Notes under the pieces: model-generated
Told to the model about the DNA's origin: nothing
The model's database searches: none
Seen by the model: only the letters and a program-made list of their open reading frames with translations
Translations under genes and position numbers: made by a program
DNA from: Clostridioides difficile_D
Lineage (GTDB): Bacteria; Bacillota; Clostridia; Peptostreptococcales; Peptostreptococcaceae
Reading direction: 5' to 3'
DNA length: 64,000 nt
NCBI GenBank assembly: GCA_945861085.1
Contig: OX244046.1
Span: forward strand, 3,968,001-4,032,000
In this document: piece by piece, positions 54,296-63,186 of the stretch
Layout: each line of letters starts with the position of its first letter
How positions within the stretch are numbered: position 1 is the first letter of the stretch

Positions 54296-54740
54296 ATATA
54301 TTCAAAGAAAATCCCTTATCTAAAACATCTTTTGCGTATTCTTTTGCTCCAAATAAAGATAAGTCTTTGTAGTTTCCACATTCTATAGCTGTAGCTGCTG
54401 GCATTTTATCTGATTCAAGAACTTTTTTTAATGCCTCTTCTAAACCAATCTTAACTGTATTGGCATCCACATCTCCCCATAGTATTAAATAAAATCCTGT
54501 TCTACATCCCATTGGAGATAAGTCTATTACACCATCTAGTGTATCCCTTAAATAAGTCGCTAAAAGATGCTCTAGACCGTGCATAGCAGCAGTTCCAAAA
54601 CTTTCTACATTTGGCTGTAAAAATCTCAAATCAAATTTAGTTACTTTATCTCCCTTTACTCCATCAAGTACACTACACTTTCTTACAAAAGGAGCTTTTA
54701 CTTTTGTATGGTCTAGTTTAAAACTTTCTACTTTTTCCAT
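54285..54740 (-). CDS. luxS: S-ribosylhomocysteine lyase
   Basis: Cleaves S-ribosylhomocysteine to homocysteine and the autoinducer-2 precursor DPD. The 151-residue protein has the metal motif HGLEHLLATYLRD (near residue 55), FDLRFLQPN and the catalytic cysteine in MGCRTGFYL. Here it is first gene of an operon with the MetH pair, so the homocysteine it releases can be remethylated. The operon is preceded by a SAM-I riboswitch. Confidence 0.96.
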   Translation of the reverse strand: MEKVESFKLDHTKVKAPFVRKCSVLDGVKGDKVTKFDLRFLQPNVESFGTAAMHGLEHLLATYLRDTLDGVIDLSPMGCRTGFYLILWGDVDANTVKIGLEEALKKVLESDKMPAATAIECGNYKDLSLFGAKEYAKDVLDKGFSLNIYGE

Positions 54741-54782
54741 TATTTAATCCTCCATTATCCTTTAAAATTTGTTACATTAATT

Positions 54783-54822
54783 CTAAAAAAAACTCTCCCT
54801 ATCCATTATTGATAAGAAGAGT
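54783..54822 (-). terminator. Riboswitch expression-platform terminator
   Basis: Arms ACTCT / AGAGT (54818-54822 and 54792-54796) closed by a longer imperfect stem, then at least eight T residues on the minus strand. It sits between the aptamer and luxS. Confidence 0.8.
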
Positions 54823-54835
54823 ATATTATTTCAAA

Positions 54836-54919
54836 TCATCTCATCGTTGTTAGCAGGACCACCGATAAAAGGTTGGTATAGGATCACTGAGCTAACTCTC
54901 TCCCCTAATTCTTGATAAG
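54836..54919 (-). promoter_or_regulatory. SAM-I (S-box) riboswitch of the luxS-metH operon
   Basis: On the minus strand the leader begins CTTATCAAGAATTAGGGGAG and continues through GTTAGCTCAGTGATCC, CCAACC, GGTGGTCCTGCTAAC and ends GATGAGATGA. The order CTTATCA, GAG, AACC, GGT and GATGAGA is the S-box pattern. High SAM would favour the downstream terminator and switch off luxS, the reactivation gene and metH. The J1/2 region differs slightly from the commonest form. Confidence 0.9.
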
Positions 54920-54940
54920 TATCTTATTAAACTGACTTAA

Positions 54941-54969
54941 ATTATATATTACTTTTTTATTTTTGTAAA
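54941..54969 (-). promoter_or_regulatory. Promoter of the luxS-metH operon
   Basis: TTTACA (54964-54969) and TATAAT (54941-54946) with 17-base spacing on the minus strand, placing the start of the transcript about 15 bases before the riboswitch. Confidence 0.75.
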
Positions 54970-55013
54970 CACTTTATTGTTATAATATTTATACACATAA
55001 TCATACTTTTATT

Positions 55014-56201
55014 TTATAACTCAGTTGATTGTATTATTGGTAGTTGTACCTCAAATACAGTTTGATATTTGTCACTTGAAACAGTAATTTTTCCACCATG
55101 TAAATTTACAATATTTTTTGTAATCGCAAGACCTAATCCAGAACCTCCAATATTTCTATTTCTCGATTTTTCAACTCTATAAAATCTATCAAATATATTT
55201 GGTAAATCTAATACAGGAATTGGTTCTCCATAATTTATCACTTTTACAACCGCTATATCTCCCTTTTTCTCTGTGACTATATCTACATAAAGTCCATCTT
55301 TTCCATATTTAACAGCATTAGTTATAAGATTTTCAAATGCTCTTACTAATTTATTTGGATCCGCTTTTACAGTTAATTTTTCTTCATTAAAATTAACTCT
55401 ACTAACCATAAATTCTTGTTTAAAATAAATTTCAAATTGAGATACTATTTGACTTAATAATTCTACTAAATTTATTTCTATTTTGTTTAATTTTATTGTA
55501 TTATTTTGCATTTTAGTCAATTCAAACAAATCATTTATAAGAACATTTAAATTTTTCGATTTTTCATAAGCAATATCAACATAATACATCATCTGAACTT
55601 CATCTTTATACTTACCTTCTTCTATCACTCCTAAATAACCCATTATGGATGTCAAAGGTGTTCTTAAATCATGTGACACATTTGTTATTAAATCTGTTTT
55701 TGTCTGCTGAGCTTGTCTCTCTTCAATAGTTATATTTCTAAGTTGATAAACTATATTATTTATTTTATGTGCTAGTTCATCAATATCATCCTTTTCTTTA
55801 TCCTTTAATATATCTAAGTCATACTCAATATCTATACTTTTTTCTAAATTACCTTCATCCATTAAATTTACAGCACTCTTAATGATTTCTAATTTTTGAT
55901 TTTTTTTATTAGTTTTTCTTATAAAATCTACAATTTGCTTATTTCTATTGTACGATATCATGGAATAAATTGCTAATGATGTGATTGTAAATAAAAATGG
56001 ATAAAATAAACTCTCTCCTATAAGACTTCTGAAATCTCTTAACTGATATACAAGTTGATTAATTACAGATATCTCACTATTGAAATATAATGATTTTATT
56101 ATATACATACTTGTTAAAATAAGCATTGAAGTTAAACCACAGCTTATTATAAGATCTAATATGGGTCGAAACATGTGATTTAATAAGCTTTTATTTTTCA
56201 A
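55014..56201 (-). CDS. VanS-like sensor histidine kinase
   Basis: 395 residues: two membrane helices (about 12-32 and 60-80) around a short external loop, HAMP-like linker, phosphoacceptor NVSHDLRTPLTSIMGYLG (His near 175), and ATPase boxes NLITNAVKYG, NIFDRFYRVEKSRN and GGSGLGLAITKNIV. The dimerisation and catalytic parts resemble VanS-group kinases. It overlaps its regulator gene by 11 bases. The neighbouring VanY-like gene points to a cell wall stress signal. Confidence 0.9.
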   Translation of the reverse strand: MKNKSLLNHMFRPILDLIISCGLTSMLILTSMYIIKSLYFNSEISVINQLVYQLRDFRSLIGESLFYPFLFTITSLAIYSMISYNRNKQIVDFIRKTNKKNQKLEIIKSAVNLMDEGNLEKSIDIEYDLDILKDKEKDDIDELAHKINNIVYQLRNITIEERQAQQTKTDLITNVSHDLRTPLTSIMGYLGVIEEGKYKDEVQMMYYVDIAYEKSKNLNVLINDLFELTKMQNNTIKLNKIEINLVELLSQIVSQFEIYFKQEFMVSRVNFNEEKLTVKADPNKLVRAFENLITNAVKYGKDGLYVDIVTEKKGDIAVVKVINYGEPIPVLDLPNIFDRFYRVEKSRNRNIGGSGLGLAITKNIVNLHGGKITVSSDKYQTVFEVQLPIIQSTEL

Positions 56202-56883
56202 TTTTATATCCTACTCCCCATACAGTATGAATTATTTTTTCTCCATCTGTATATTTTTCAATTTTATCCCTTATTCTACTCATATGAACCATTACAGTAT
56301 TATTAGATTGATAGTATTTCTCTTTCCAAACCTTTTCAAATATTTCTTCTGTACTATATACTCTTCCCTTATTATTTGCTAGTAAATACAATATATCAAA
56401 TTCTCTTGATGTCAAAACTATATCATTTCCAGCTACTGTTACACTATGCTTTTCCTTATCTATCATTACTACTCCAACTTCTATGACATCTTTATCTTCA
56501 TTATTAGCACCACTAAAGTAATATGCTCTTCTAATCAGTGACTTCACTCTCACAGTAAGTTCAAGTGGGTTAAATGGTTTTGTCAAATAATCATCTGCAC
56601 CAGTCATTATTCCTTGTATTTTATCCATGTCTTCTGATTTTGCACTCAACATAAGTATTGGTATATTCAAACTTTCTCTAACTCTTCTACAAACTTCTAT
56701 ACCATCCATTTTTGGCATCATTATATCTAATACTATTAAATGAACATTTTCCTTTTTTAAAATATCTAAAGCCTCTTTTCCATCTTCAGCTTTAATTACA
56801 TTATATCCACTATTTAAAAGATATATCTCTATAAGGTCTCTTATTTCCTTTTCATCATCCACAACAAGAATTGTATTCTTCAC
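56191..56883 (-). CDS. VanR-like OmpR-family response regulator
   Basis: 230 residues: receiver with acidic DDEKE near the start, phosphoacceptor in HLIVLDIMMPKMDG, and ADDYLTKPFNPLEL. The C-terminal winged helix contains LTSREFDILYLLA and VHMSRIRDKIE. It precedes the kinase and lies 133 bases downstream of vanY on the same strand. The likely target is the set of tandem repeats upstream of vanY. Confidence 0.92.
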   Translation of the reverse strand: MKNTILVVDDEKEIRDLIEIYLLNSGYNVIKAEDGKEALDILKKENVHLIVLDIMMPKMDGIEVCRRVRESLNIPILMLSAKSEDMDKIQGIMTGADDYLTKPFNPLELTVRVKSLIRRAYYFSGANNEDKDVIEVGVVMIDKEKHSVTVAGNDIVLTSREFDILYLLANNKGRVYSTEEIFEKVWKEKYYQSNNTVMVHMSRIRDKIEKYTDGEKIIHTVWGVGYKIEK

Positions 56884-57016
56884 TTTTACACATCCTAACT
56901 TAATCTTTGTATATAGCCTTATTCATATAAAATTATACTATATTTTAGTTAGTGCAATCTATAAATTTATTCATTTCTAGATTTCCAATATCATACAATT
57001 TATTTACATATTTATA

Positions 57017-57733
57017 TTATTTATTTTGTAAATATTCTTCTAAAGTTAATCCTTTTGAATAAATTTCCTCAGCAGCATCCTTACCAACATATCTAATATG
57101 CCATGGTTCATATGCTGTACCTGTTATATCTTCTTTACCTTCAGGATATCTTATTATAAATCCAAACTTATGAGCATTTTCTGCCAACCATTTAGCTTCT
57201 TTTGTACTTCCAACAAACCATCTTTCTGGATTTGTTAAATCAATACAAAGTCCAGTTTGATGCTCACTGTAACCAGGCTTTGCTACATATGCATCTGCCT
57301 TTTCTTGACCCTGAGATTTTACCCTTCTTGTATAAGTATCTAGCTGAGTATCATAAGATCTGTATGCTGAAGACCCTAAAAACTGTATTCCTTCTGCATT
57401 AGCTTGTTTAACTAAATCTTCAACTGCCTTTGCAGGTTCTCCTGCCATTTGTTTTTCTTCTTCTGTTGCTTCTTCAACAAAAGGTATGTTTACTTTAGTA
57501 ATATTTTCAGGAGTATAGTTTTTGCTAATTCCATTTGTCTTGTTTACCAATAATATATTTGGTATACTATTTGAGTGATTTTTATTTTGAGAATTTGCCT
57601 CAACACCTTGTTCTGAATTATGTTGAGCAATTACTGTTGGGTCTTTATCTTTCTTAAGTAATCTATCTTTAGATATAAATATACTTATAAATACTACTAA
57701 AATAATGGCCACTATCAATTTAAATTTTTTCAT
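57017..57733 (-). CDS. vanY: D-Ala-D-Ala carboxypeptidase, VanY/M15B family
   Basis: Membrane-anchored or secreted peptidase that trims the terminal D-Ala of peptidoglycan stems. 238 residues: an N-terminal hydrophobic anchor (about 5-25), a linker, then the zinc domain with SAYRSYDTQ, GYSEHQTGLCIDL (zinc His and Asp) and EPWHIRYVG (Glu/His). No vanA, vanG, vanH or vanX homologues lie nearby, so this alone does not indicate vancomycin resistance. Four 11-base repeats lie upstream of it. The VanR/S-like pair follows on the same strand. Confidence 0.9.
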   Translation of the reverse strand: MKKFKLIVAIILVVFISIFISKDRLLKKDKDPTVIAQHNSEQGVEANSQNKNHSNSIPNILLVNKTNGISKNYTPENITKVNIPFVEEATEEEKQMAGEPAKAVEDLVKQANAEGIQFLGSSAYRSYDTQLDTYTRRVKSQGQEKADAYVAKPGYSEHQTGLCIDLTNPERWFVGSTKEAKWLAENAHKFGFIIRYPEGKEDITGTAYEPWHIRYVGKDAAEEIYSKGLTLEEYLQNK

Positions 57734-57786
57734 AGCTAAATATTCTCCTTTTTGTTATGTTTGTCTATACTGTTAATTCTAGAGTA

Positions 57787-57830
57787 TAAGTTTTAAGTAT
57801 TTTATAAGTAAATCTTAAATAAATCTTAAG
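57787..57830 (-). promoter_or_regulatory. Four tandem 11-base repeats upstream of vanY
   Basis: Read on the minus strand from 57830: CTTAAGATTTA, TTTAAGATTTA, CTTATAAAATA, CTTAAAACTTA, each exactly 11 bases. Period-11 direct repeats are typical sites for OmpR-family regulators. They lie between divergent vanY and ttcA and just upstream of possible vanY -10 boxes, so they are a candidate binding site for the adjacent VanR-like regulator. Confidence 0.6.
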
Positions 57831-57858
57831 TTTAATATTTTTAAAGGATGGTGATAAA

Positions 57859-58593
57859 ATGTCTATACAAAAACTTCTAAGTAAAGCTCGTAAGGCTATA
57901 CAGGATTTTGATATGATACAAGAAAATGATAAAATTGCAGTTGGACTTTCTGGTGGAAAAGATAGTTTGACTCTACTTCATATACTTAAAAGCTATCAAA
58001 GATTTTCTCCACAAAAATTTGAATTGATAGCTATAACATTAAATACTGGAGGTATTGATAATTCTCCATTAGATAAATTATGTAAAGAAATAAATGTGCC
58101 TTTTTATGAATTTCAGACTGATATAAAAGAAATTGTATTTGATATAAGACAAGAAAAGAATCCTTGTGCATTATGTGCTAATTTAAGAAGAGGTGCTTTG
58201 AATGATAATGCTAAAAAACTTGGATGTAATAAAGTAGCTCTTGGACATCATAAGGATGACGCAATTGAGACATTTTTAATGTCTCTGTTTTATGAGGGAA
58301 GAGTAAATTGTTTTTCCCCAAAGACATATCTAGATAGACAAGATTTAACTGTTATAAGACCTATGATTTACATAGAAGAGTATATGACTAAGAAAATTTC
58401 AAAAGATTCTAACTATCCTATTATAACAAACCCATGCCCTGCAAATGGGCACACTAGAAGAGAGTACATAAAAAATCTTATTGCTAATTTAAATAAAGAG
58501 ATGCCAGATTTTAAAAGAAATGTATTTGGTGCTTTAAATAATTCTGAAAAATTGTTCATATGGGATAAAGAGAAGATAAAAAATTTTAAATAG
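57859..58593 (+). CDS. ttcA: TtcA-like tRNA thiolation / ATP-pyrophosphatase family protein
   Basis: Adds sulfur to C32 of certain tRNAs in characterised members. The 244-residue protein has the PP-loop LSGGKDSLTLLH (about residue 34), the cysteine pair CALCANLRRG that binds an iron-sulfur cluster, and ALGHHKDDAIETFLM. A third conserved cysteine follows in NPCPANGHTRR. AAGGATGG precedes the ATG. It is divergent from vanY and monocistronic. Family assignment is firm, exact tRNA target less so. Confidence 0.88.
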   Translation: MSIQKLLSKARKAIQDFDMIQENDKIAVGLSGGKDSLTLLHILKSYQRFSPQKFELIAITLNTGGIDNSPLDKLCKEINVPFYEFQTDIKEIVFDIRQEKNPCALCANLRRGALNDNAKKLGCNKVALGHHKDDAIETFLMSLFYEGRVNCFSPKTYLDRQDLTVIRPMIYIEEYMTKKISKDSNYPIITNPCPANGHTRREYIKNLIANLNKEMPDFKRNVFGALNNSEKLFIWDKEKIKNFK

Positions 58594-58612
58594 TAATTAA
58601 ATTTTTTACATA

Positions 58613-58678
58613 AAAAAGCAAGATTGTATTAATTATAAAGAATACTTATATAACCTTACACAATCTTGCTGTATTTTT
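58613..58678 (+). terminator. Terminator after ttcA
   Basis: 11-bp arms AGCAAGATTGT / ACAATCTTGCT (58618-58628 and 58660-58670) with a 31-base loop, then a T-rich tail. Confidence 0.8.
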
Positions 58679-58850
58679 ATTTCTTATCTGTTATGTCTTT
58701 TATCTATATTTCAATAGTTATTAACAGTATTTATTTTATCTAATACACTAATTATAACTTAAATATTTTGTATCTTAATTTAATCTATTTTTACAGCATA
58801 TACCTCTTTATATTTTAACAAATAAAATAACATTTCATAAATATTTCATA

Positions 58851-59702
58851 TTAGATTATAATGTTAAATTCTATTATCTCTGGTATATTAAAAAATCTAA
58901 ATGGTAACTTTGTACTTCCAAGACCTGAACTCACATATAAATGATTTCCATTTATATTATAAAATCCTTTAGTGTATTTCCTTCCATATGGAGGGGTAAC
59001 CAATGCTCCCTTAATAGGTAATCTTATTTGACCACCATGACTATGTCCAGATAAAACTAAATTCATTGCATCATTACTAAGCATATCTACTAAATCTGGT
59101 TCATGTGCTAATAATAAATTAAAATTCTTATTATCCGTTTGACTCTCCAGATATTTTATATTAGGATTTCCATTTAATATTTCATCAACACCTAATATAT
59201 TAATATATTTCTCATCTTCTAATTTTATTTTTTTATTTTCATTTATCAAAAGATTGAAGTTGGAATTTTTCATAATCTGCTTATAATACCTAGGAAGTTT
59301 ATACATATAATCATGATTGCCGAATACTGAAAATTTTCCCAACCTAGCATTCATACTTGATAAAATAGTTGTAATTTCATCTATATCTGGATTTTTATTG
59401 GAATAATCAATTAAATCGCCAGTAAATACTATTATATCTGGATTTAAAGTATTAATCTTATTAGCTACTTTTTTGAGATTCTTAGTTGAATAAAAACTAC
59501 CTATTTGAGTATCTGAAATTTGAACTACTTTTATACTTTCAGATTTACTCTCCCTTGTGTCATTTTTTATCAATGCTCCATTTTCACTTATATTATATTT
59601 TTTCACAATTAATAGACTCGGTTCTATCGCAACTGAGTATATAAAAATCAAAATAAATATCAATATAAAAAATCTTAAAAAAGACTTAATTTTTGAATTC
59701 AA
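58851..59702 (-). CDS. Membrane-anchored metallophosphoesterase (YkuE-like)
   Basis: 283 residues: one N-terminal membrane segment (about 7-28), then the calcineurin-like phosphoesterase core with QISDTQIG, VFTGDLIDY, GNHDYM, LLAHEPD and SGHSHGGQIRLP. All dimetal ligand motifs are present. Family members act on phospholipids or small phosphate esters at the membrane; the substrate here is unknown. It lies 25 bases after the epimerase-like gene. Confidence 0.88.
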   Translation of the reverse strand: MNSKIKSFLRFFILIFILIFIYSVAIEPSLLIVKKYNISENGALIKNDTRESKSESIKVVQISDTQIGSFYSTKNLKKVANKINTLNPDIIVFTGDLIDYSNKNPDIDEITTILSSMNARLGKFSVFGNHDYMYKLPRYYKQIMKNSNFNLLINENKKIKLEDEKYINILGVDEILNGNPNIKYLESQTDNKNFNLLLAHEPDLVDMLSNDAMNLVLSGHSHGGQIRLPIKGALVTPPYGRKYTKGFYNINGNHLYVSSGLGSTKLPFRFFNIPEIIEFNIII

Positions 59703-59727
59703 AATATCTACCTACTTATTTATTTTC

Positions 59728-60666
59728 TTAAACTATTTGTATTACAGACTCAACTTTGTTCATTTTTCTGTCATGCATTTTTGGCTTATTAGCTGAAAAC
59801 CATTTATATGTTGCTGTAAGACCTTCTTTTAATAACACGTTTGGTATATAAAGTCCATGTTCAATAAGCTTATTTATATCAAGATTAAAGTCTATATTTC
59901 TAAATGGGAAATATGTTCTTTCTCTAAACTCTACTTTTTCCATATCTACATACTTTATAATAGGTTCTTTACCAATAATTTCTCCACATGTATATATAAG
60001 GTCATCCCAAGAAACTAACTGAGGATTTGTTACATTATAGGCCTCTCTTACATGAGGGTTTTTCATTATGCTTTCTAATACCTTTACTAAATCCCCAATG
60101 TATATAAATTGATTACTTACTTGTTTTCCTTTTGGTACTGGTATCTTTTCATTTTTTTCTATTTTTTCAAAAAAATAATATTCTCTATATAAATTATTAT
60201 TTTCACCATATATGTAAGTTGGTCTAATAATTATATATGGTATAGGACTATTTATAACAAAATCTTCTGCTTCTTTTTTATTTAATCCATATTTTCCCCA
60301 GTTTTCATTTTCACCTTTCTCATTTTCTTCTTTTATATTTCTTCCACTATCTTTATAAACTGCTCCTGCTGACAATACTATATACTTTTTTAAGCTGTCT
60401 ATGCTTATAAAATCAATAAGATTGCTTACATCTTCTTTTGTATATGCCGTCATATCATATATGTAATCATACTGTCTTCCCGTGATAATGTTTTCCATAT
60501 CTTTGCGAACTTTTCTATCACAAATTAGATGTTCTTTAAAACCCTTATAATCTATTTCCTTTTTACCATTTGTAAGTATATCAACTTGATACCCACATTT
60601 AATTAAACGTTTAGCAAGTGCAGAACCTATGAAGTCGCTTCCACCCATAATTAAAATAGATTTCAT
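59728..60666 (-). CDS. NAD-dependent epimerase/dehydratase family protein
   Basis: 312 residues of the extended short-chain dehydrogenase type. The nucleotide loop is IMGGSDFIGSALAKRL at the start. A YGLNKKEAEDF segment near residue 125 supplies the Tyr-X3-Lys pair, followed by IIRPTYIYGENN. The sugar or other substrate is not predictable. A GGAGGA ribosome site precedes the ATG. It is probably cotranscribed with the phosphoesterase that follows. Confidence 0.88.
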   Translation of the reverse strand: MKSILIMGGSDFIGSALAKRLIKCGYQVDILTNGKKEIDYKGFKEHLICDRKVRKDMENIITGRQYDYIYDMTAYTKEDVSNLIDFISIDSLKKYIVLSAGAVYKDSGRNIKEENEKGENENWGKYGLNKKEAEDFVINSPIPYIIIRPTYIYGENNNLYREYYFFEKIEKNEKIPVPKGKQVSNQFIYIGDLVKVLESIMKNPHVREAYNVTNPQLVSWDDLIYTCGEIIGKEPIIKYVDMEKVEFRERTYFPFRNIDFNLDINKLIEHGLYIPNVLLKEGLTATYKWFSANKPKMHDRKMNKVESVIQIV

Positions 60667-60768
60667 TTCAAGTGCATCCTCCTCTTTTTTAAATGACTTC
60701 CTTAACTATAATATCATATTTTTAAATATGCTACACCATTTTGTAATATTTTTGTCTATAAAAGATAT

Positions 60769-61419
60769 TTATAGCAAAATATCTTTTATGGAGTCTACAC
60801 TTTCGACAATATAAGTGGGTTCACTTTCATTAATCTCTTCAAAAGAACCATACCCATACAACACTCCGATAGAATCTACGCCTATTTTCTTGGCTCCAAT
60901 TATGTCATATTTTCTATCTCCAACCATAATAACTTTATCTTTATCTTTTATATTACATAAATCTAGTACATATTGTATAACTTCATTTTTATTCACTCTT
61001 GTACCATCAAGATTGCTACCCGCTATATATTTAAAATATCTATCTATATCAAAATATTTAAGTATAGTTTCTGCGAAAACTGTCGGCTTAGAAGTTGCTA
61101 ATAGTAATATTTTACCATTTTCATAAAGCATTTCTAATGTCTCTTTTATATTCTCATAAATTTTATTTTCAAATATTCCTTTATCAGCAAAATATTCTCT
61201 ATACTTTTCAACAGCTTCTGTAGCTTTTTTATCTTCAAATTTATAATATTCTTTAAAGGTATCATGTAAAGGCGGTCCTATAAATTGTTCCAAATTGTCC
61301 AAATCTTCTTCTATGCCAAAGTTATTTAAAGAATATTGAATAGACTTTGTTATTCCTTCTTTAGGGTCTGTAAGTGTTCCATCCAAATCAAACAATATTA
61401 TTTCATATTTTTTGTTCAT
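60769..61419 (-). CDS. HAD-family phosphatase (phosphoglycolate phosphatase-like)
   Basis: Haloacid dehalogenase-type phosphatase. Starting at ATG 61419 (GGAGGA site 7-8 bases upstream; an in-frame ATG at 61473 lacks one) it has about 216 residues. Motif I is LFDLDGTLTD at the N-terminus, with an alpha-helical cap (residues about 15-85), motif II ATSKP and motif III VGDRKYDIIGAKKIG. The cap type fits the Gph/PpaX/Yjj-like group. The substrate is not certain. Confidence 0.88.
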   Translation of the reverse strand: MNKKYEIILFDLDGTLTDPKEGITKSIQYSLNNFGIEEDLDNLEQFIGPPLHDTFKEYYKFEDKKATEAVEKYREYFADKGIFENKIYENIKETLEMLYENGKILLLATSKPTVFAETILKYFDIDRYFKYIAGSNLDGTRVNKNEVIQYVLDLCNIKDKDKVIMVGDRKYDIIGAKKIGVDSIGVLYGYGSFEEINESEPTYIVESVDSIKDILL

Positions 61420-61478
61420 ATTTAACTCCTCCATATTTATAAAAGTTAATATCTTATATCTTAAGTTTATCAATTTTA

Positions 61479-61516
61479 AAAAGCTATAGTAATAGAAATT
61501 TCTAATACTATAGCTT
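61479..61516. terminator. Terminator after the ferredoxin gene
   Basis: Perfect inverted repeat with arms of about 18 bases (AAGCTATAGTAATAGAAA type) and a minimal loop. Read on the minus strand it is followed by TTTTTAAA. Confidence 0.8.
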
Positions 61517-61567
61517 AAGTTCCAATTAAATCTTATATATTTATTTTTAAAATAAATTTAAATATCT

Positions 61568-61756
61568 CTATTTAACTGTTATAGCTGAAACTGGACATCC
61601 TTCTTCTGCTTCTTTACATAAATCTTGTAAATCTGCTGGTATCTCTCCTTCAATTGCTACTGAATGACCTTCATCACTCATACTAAAAACGTCTGGACAT
61701 GTTCCTATACATGCTCCACAAGCTACACATACATCTTTATCAACAAATGCTTTCAT
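61568..61756 (-). CDS. Small ferredoxin, single 4Fe-4S type
   Basis: 62 residues with cluster ligands in CVACGACIGTCP and a distant CP (EEGCPVSAI), the arrangement of a single [4Fe-4S] ferredoxin. An extra cysteine (DLCKEAEEGC) precedes the last ligand. The acidic surface is typical of an electron carrier. GGAGG precedes the ATG. It is flanked by terminators, so probably transcribed alone. Confidence 0.92.
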   Translation of the reverse strand: MKAFVDKDVCVACGACIGTCPDVFSMSDEGHSVAIEGEIPADLQDLCKEAEEGCPVSAITVK

Positions 61757-61861
61757 ACTAAAATACCTCCCCTAAAATTATCATTTTTAATTATTGTTTC
61801 CTTACATATTTATCCAATATATTCCAATTTAAACATATATTTATTATTTTATCACTATTGT

Positions 61862-63046
61862 TTAGTTTATCATAGTATATTCATATCCATGTCTATAAAC
61901 TTCACTACTTTTCATCCATGATTTTACAGTATATTGTAATCTTAGCTTTTTATTTAAAACCAGTTCATTATCATTATAGTCTTTTATAATATTATTACTT
62001 TTCTCCATTGTGAATATAGTAAAATCACCTTCTCCACCAACTTTTATTCTACCTTTACTTCCATGTAAATCGAAAATTTTTGTTGGATATTCAGTTACTT
62101 TTTCTATACATGTTTCTAAAGGTATTCCAAGTTCCATAATTTTATTTATAACATTTAAAAGAGAATAATTTACGTCTTTCATATTTTTTATATGCATATC
62201 AGTACTTATTAAGTCTGGTTCTAACCCTTGTTTTATTGCTTTTTTAAAAATTTCAAAATCAAACTGGTCTAATCCATGGCACACATCAAACAAAACACCT
62301 CTATTCTTTGCATTTATTACCGATTCTCTTAATGCTCCAGATTCGTCAAATATTCCATTTGTACTATTTCCATATACAGGTGTAACCACATCTCCTTTTC
62401 CCAGAATATTCATTACTCCATCTATATATGATGGATGCTCACCTATATATACCACTAATGGTAAATTTAATTTTTTCGCAACTTGCTTTGATTTCTTAAT
62501 TATATCTATACTATTTTCATTAGATTGAAATTTACTTGCTTTTACTTTTATACCCTTTATCTTTTCTGTATTTTTTTCTACAACAGACTCAACATTATCA
62601 AAATTTATAACATCTAAAGAAGTTGATTCATTCAATATATTTAGTCCCTCATTTGTTACATTTAAAAACGAATATACTTCCGTTTTACACTCATCCATAT
62701 ACTTCTTCTTAAAATCATAGTAATTTAAAGGACCAGCTGTACCTGCATCAAATATAACTGTTGAACCTTTTTCAATTCCAATTGAATCAGAATCCATACC
62801 TGTAGGTAATTTTCTCTTATAACAATGGGTGTGAACATCTATAAATCCAGGAGCAATATACATGTTATCAGCATTTATTATCTCGAACTCTTTATTTGTA
62901 AGTAATTTTTCTTTTCTTATTTTTTCTTTAAGGTTCAATCCAATAGCATATATTTTACCATGCAAAACCAAGATATCTTTTTTTTCAAATTTGATACCAT
63001 CTGTTGGAGATATTATTGTCCCATTTCTTATAAGTAAATTTTTCAT
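61862..63046 (-). CDS. Amidohydrolase/deacetylase-family metallohydrolase (dihydroorotase-like)
   Basis: 394 residues. Metal site GFIDVHTHCYKRKLPTGMDSD (part), a likely carboxylated lysine in GIKVKASKF, VVYIGEHPSY and DVCHGLDQFDF with the His ligands, STDMHIKN with the catalytic Asp, and a composite beta-sandwich formed by both termini. It matches the EF_0837/AHA_3915-type group by pattern, whose members include deacetylases. The substrate is uncertain and there is no pyr gene next to it. Confidence 0.85.
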   Translation of the reverse strand: MKNLLIRNGTIISPTDGIKFEKKDILVLHGKIYAIGLNLKEKIRKEKLLTNKEFEIINADNMYIAPGFIDVHTHCYKRKLPTGMDSDSIGIEKGSTVIFDAGTAGPLNYYDFKKKYMDECKTEVYSFLNVTNEGLNILNESTSLDVINFDNVESVVEKNTEKIKGIKVKASKFQSNENSIDIIKKSKQVAKKLNLPLVVYIGEHPSYIDGVMNILGKGDVVTPVYGNSTNGIFDESGALRESVINAKNRGVLFDVCHGLDQFDFEIFKKAIKQGLEPDLISTDMHIKNMKDVNYSLLNVINKIMELGIPLETCIEKVTEYPTKIFDLHGSKGRIKVGGEGDFTIFTMEKSNNIIKDYNDNELVLNKKLRLQYTVKSWMKSSEVYRHGYEYTMIN

Positions 63047-63101
63047 TTATTCCACATCCTAATTACAATATAATTTCTCTAATAGTTTTATTACATAAAT
63101 A

Positions 63102-63137
63102 AAATAAGTCTAAAAATAAAAATATTTTAGACTTATT
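63102..63137. terminator. Hairpin between the SufB/D-like and amidohydrolase genes
   Basis: 13-bp arms AATAAGTCTAAAA / TTTTAGACTTATT with a 9-base loop. On the minus strand the arm runs into TTATTTATG, so it can end the Suf transcript. Confidence 0.75.
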
Positions 63138-63186
63138 CACTATATTATACTATATTCATTATCTTAAATTAAATAAAAACTTTAAT

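Noticed and set aside
57017..57733. Vancomycin resistance cluster
   Set aside because: VanY-, VanR- and VanS-like genes are present but no D-Ala-D-Lac or D-Ala-D-Ser ligase, VanH, VanX or VanT homologue is in the window.
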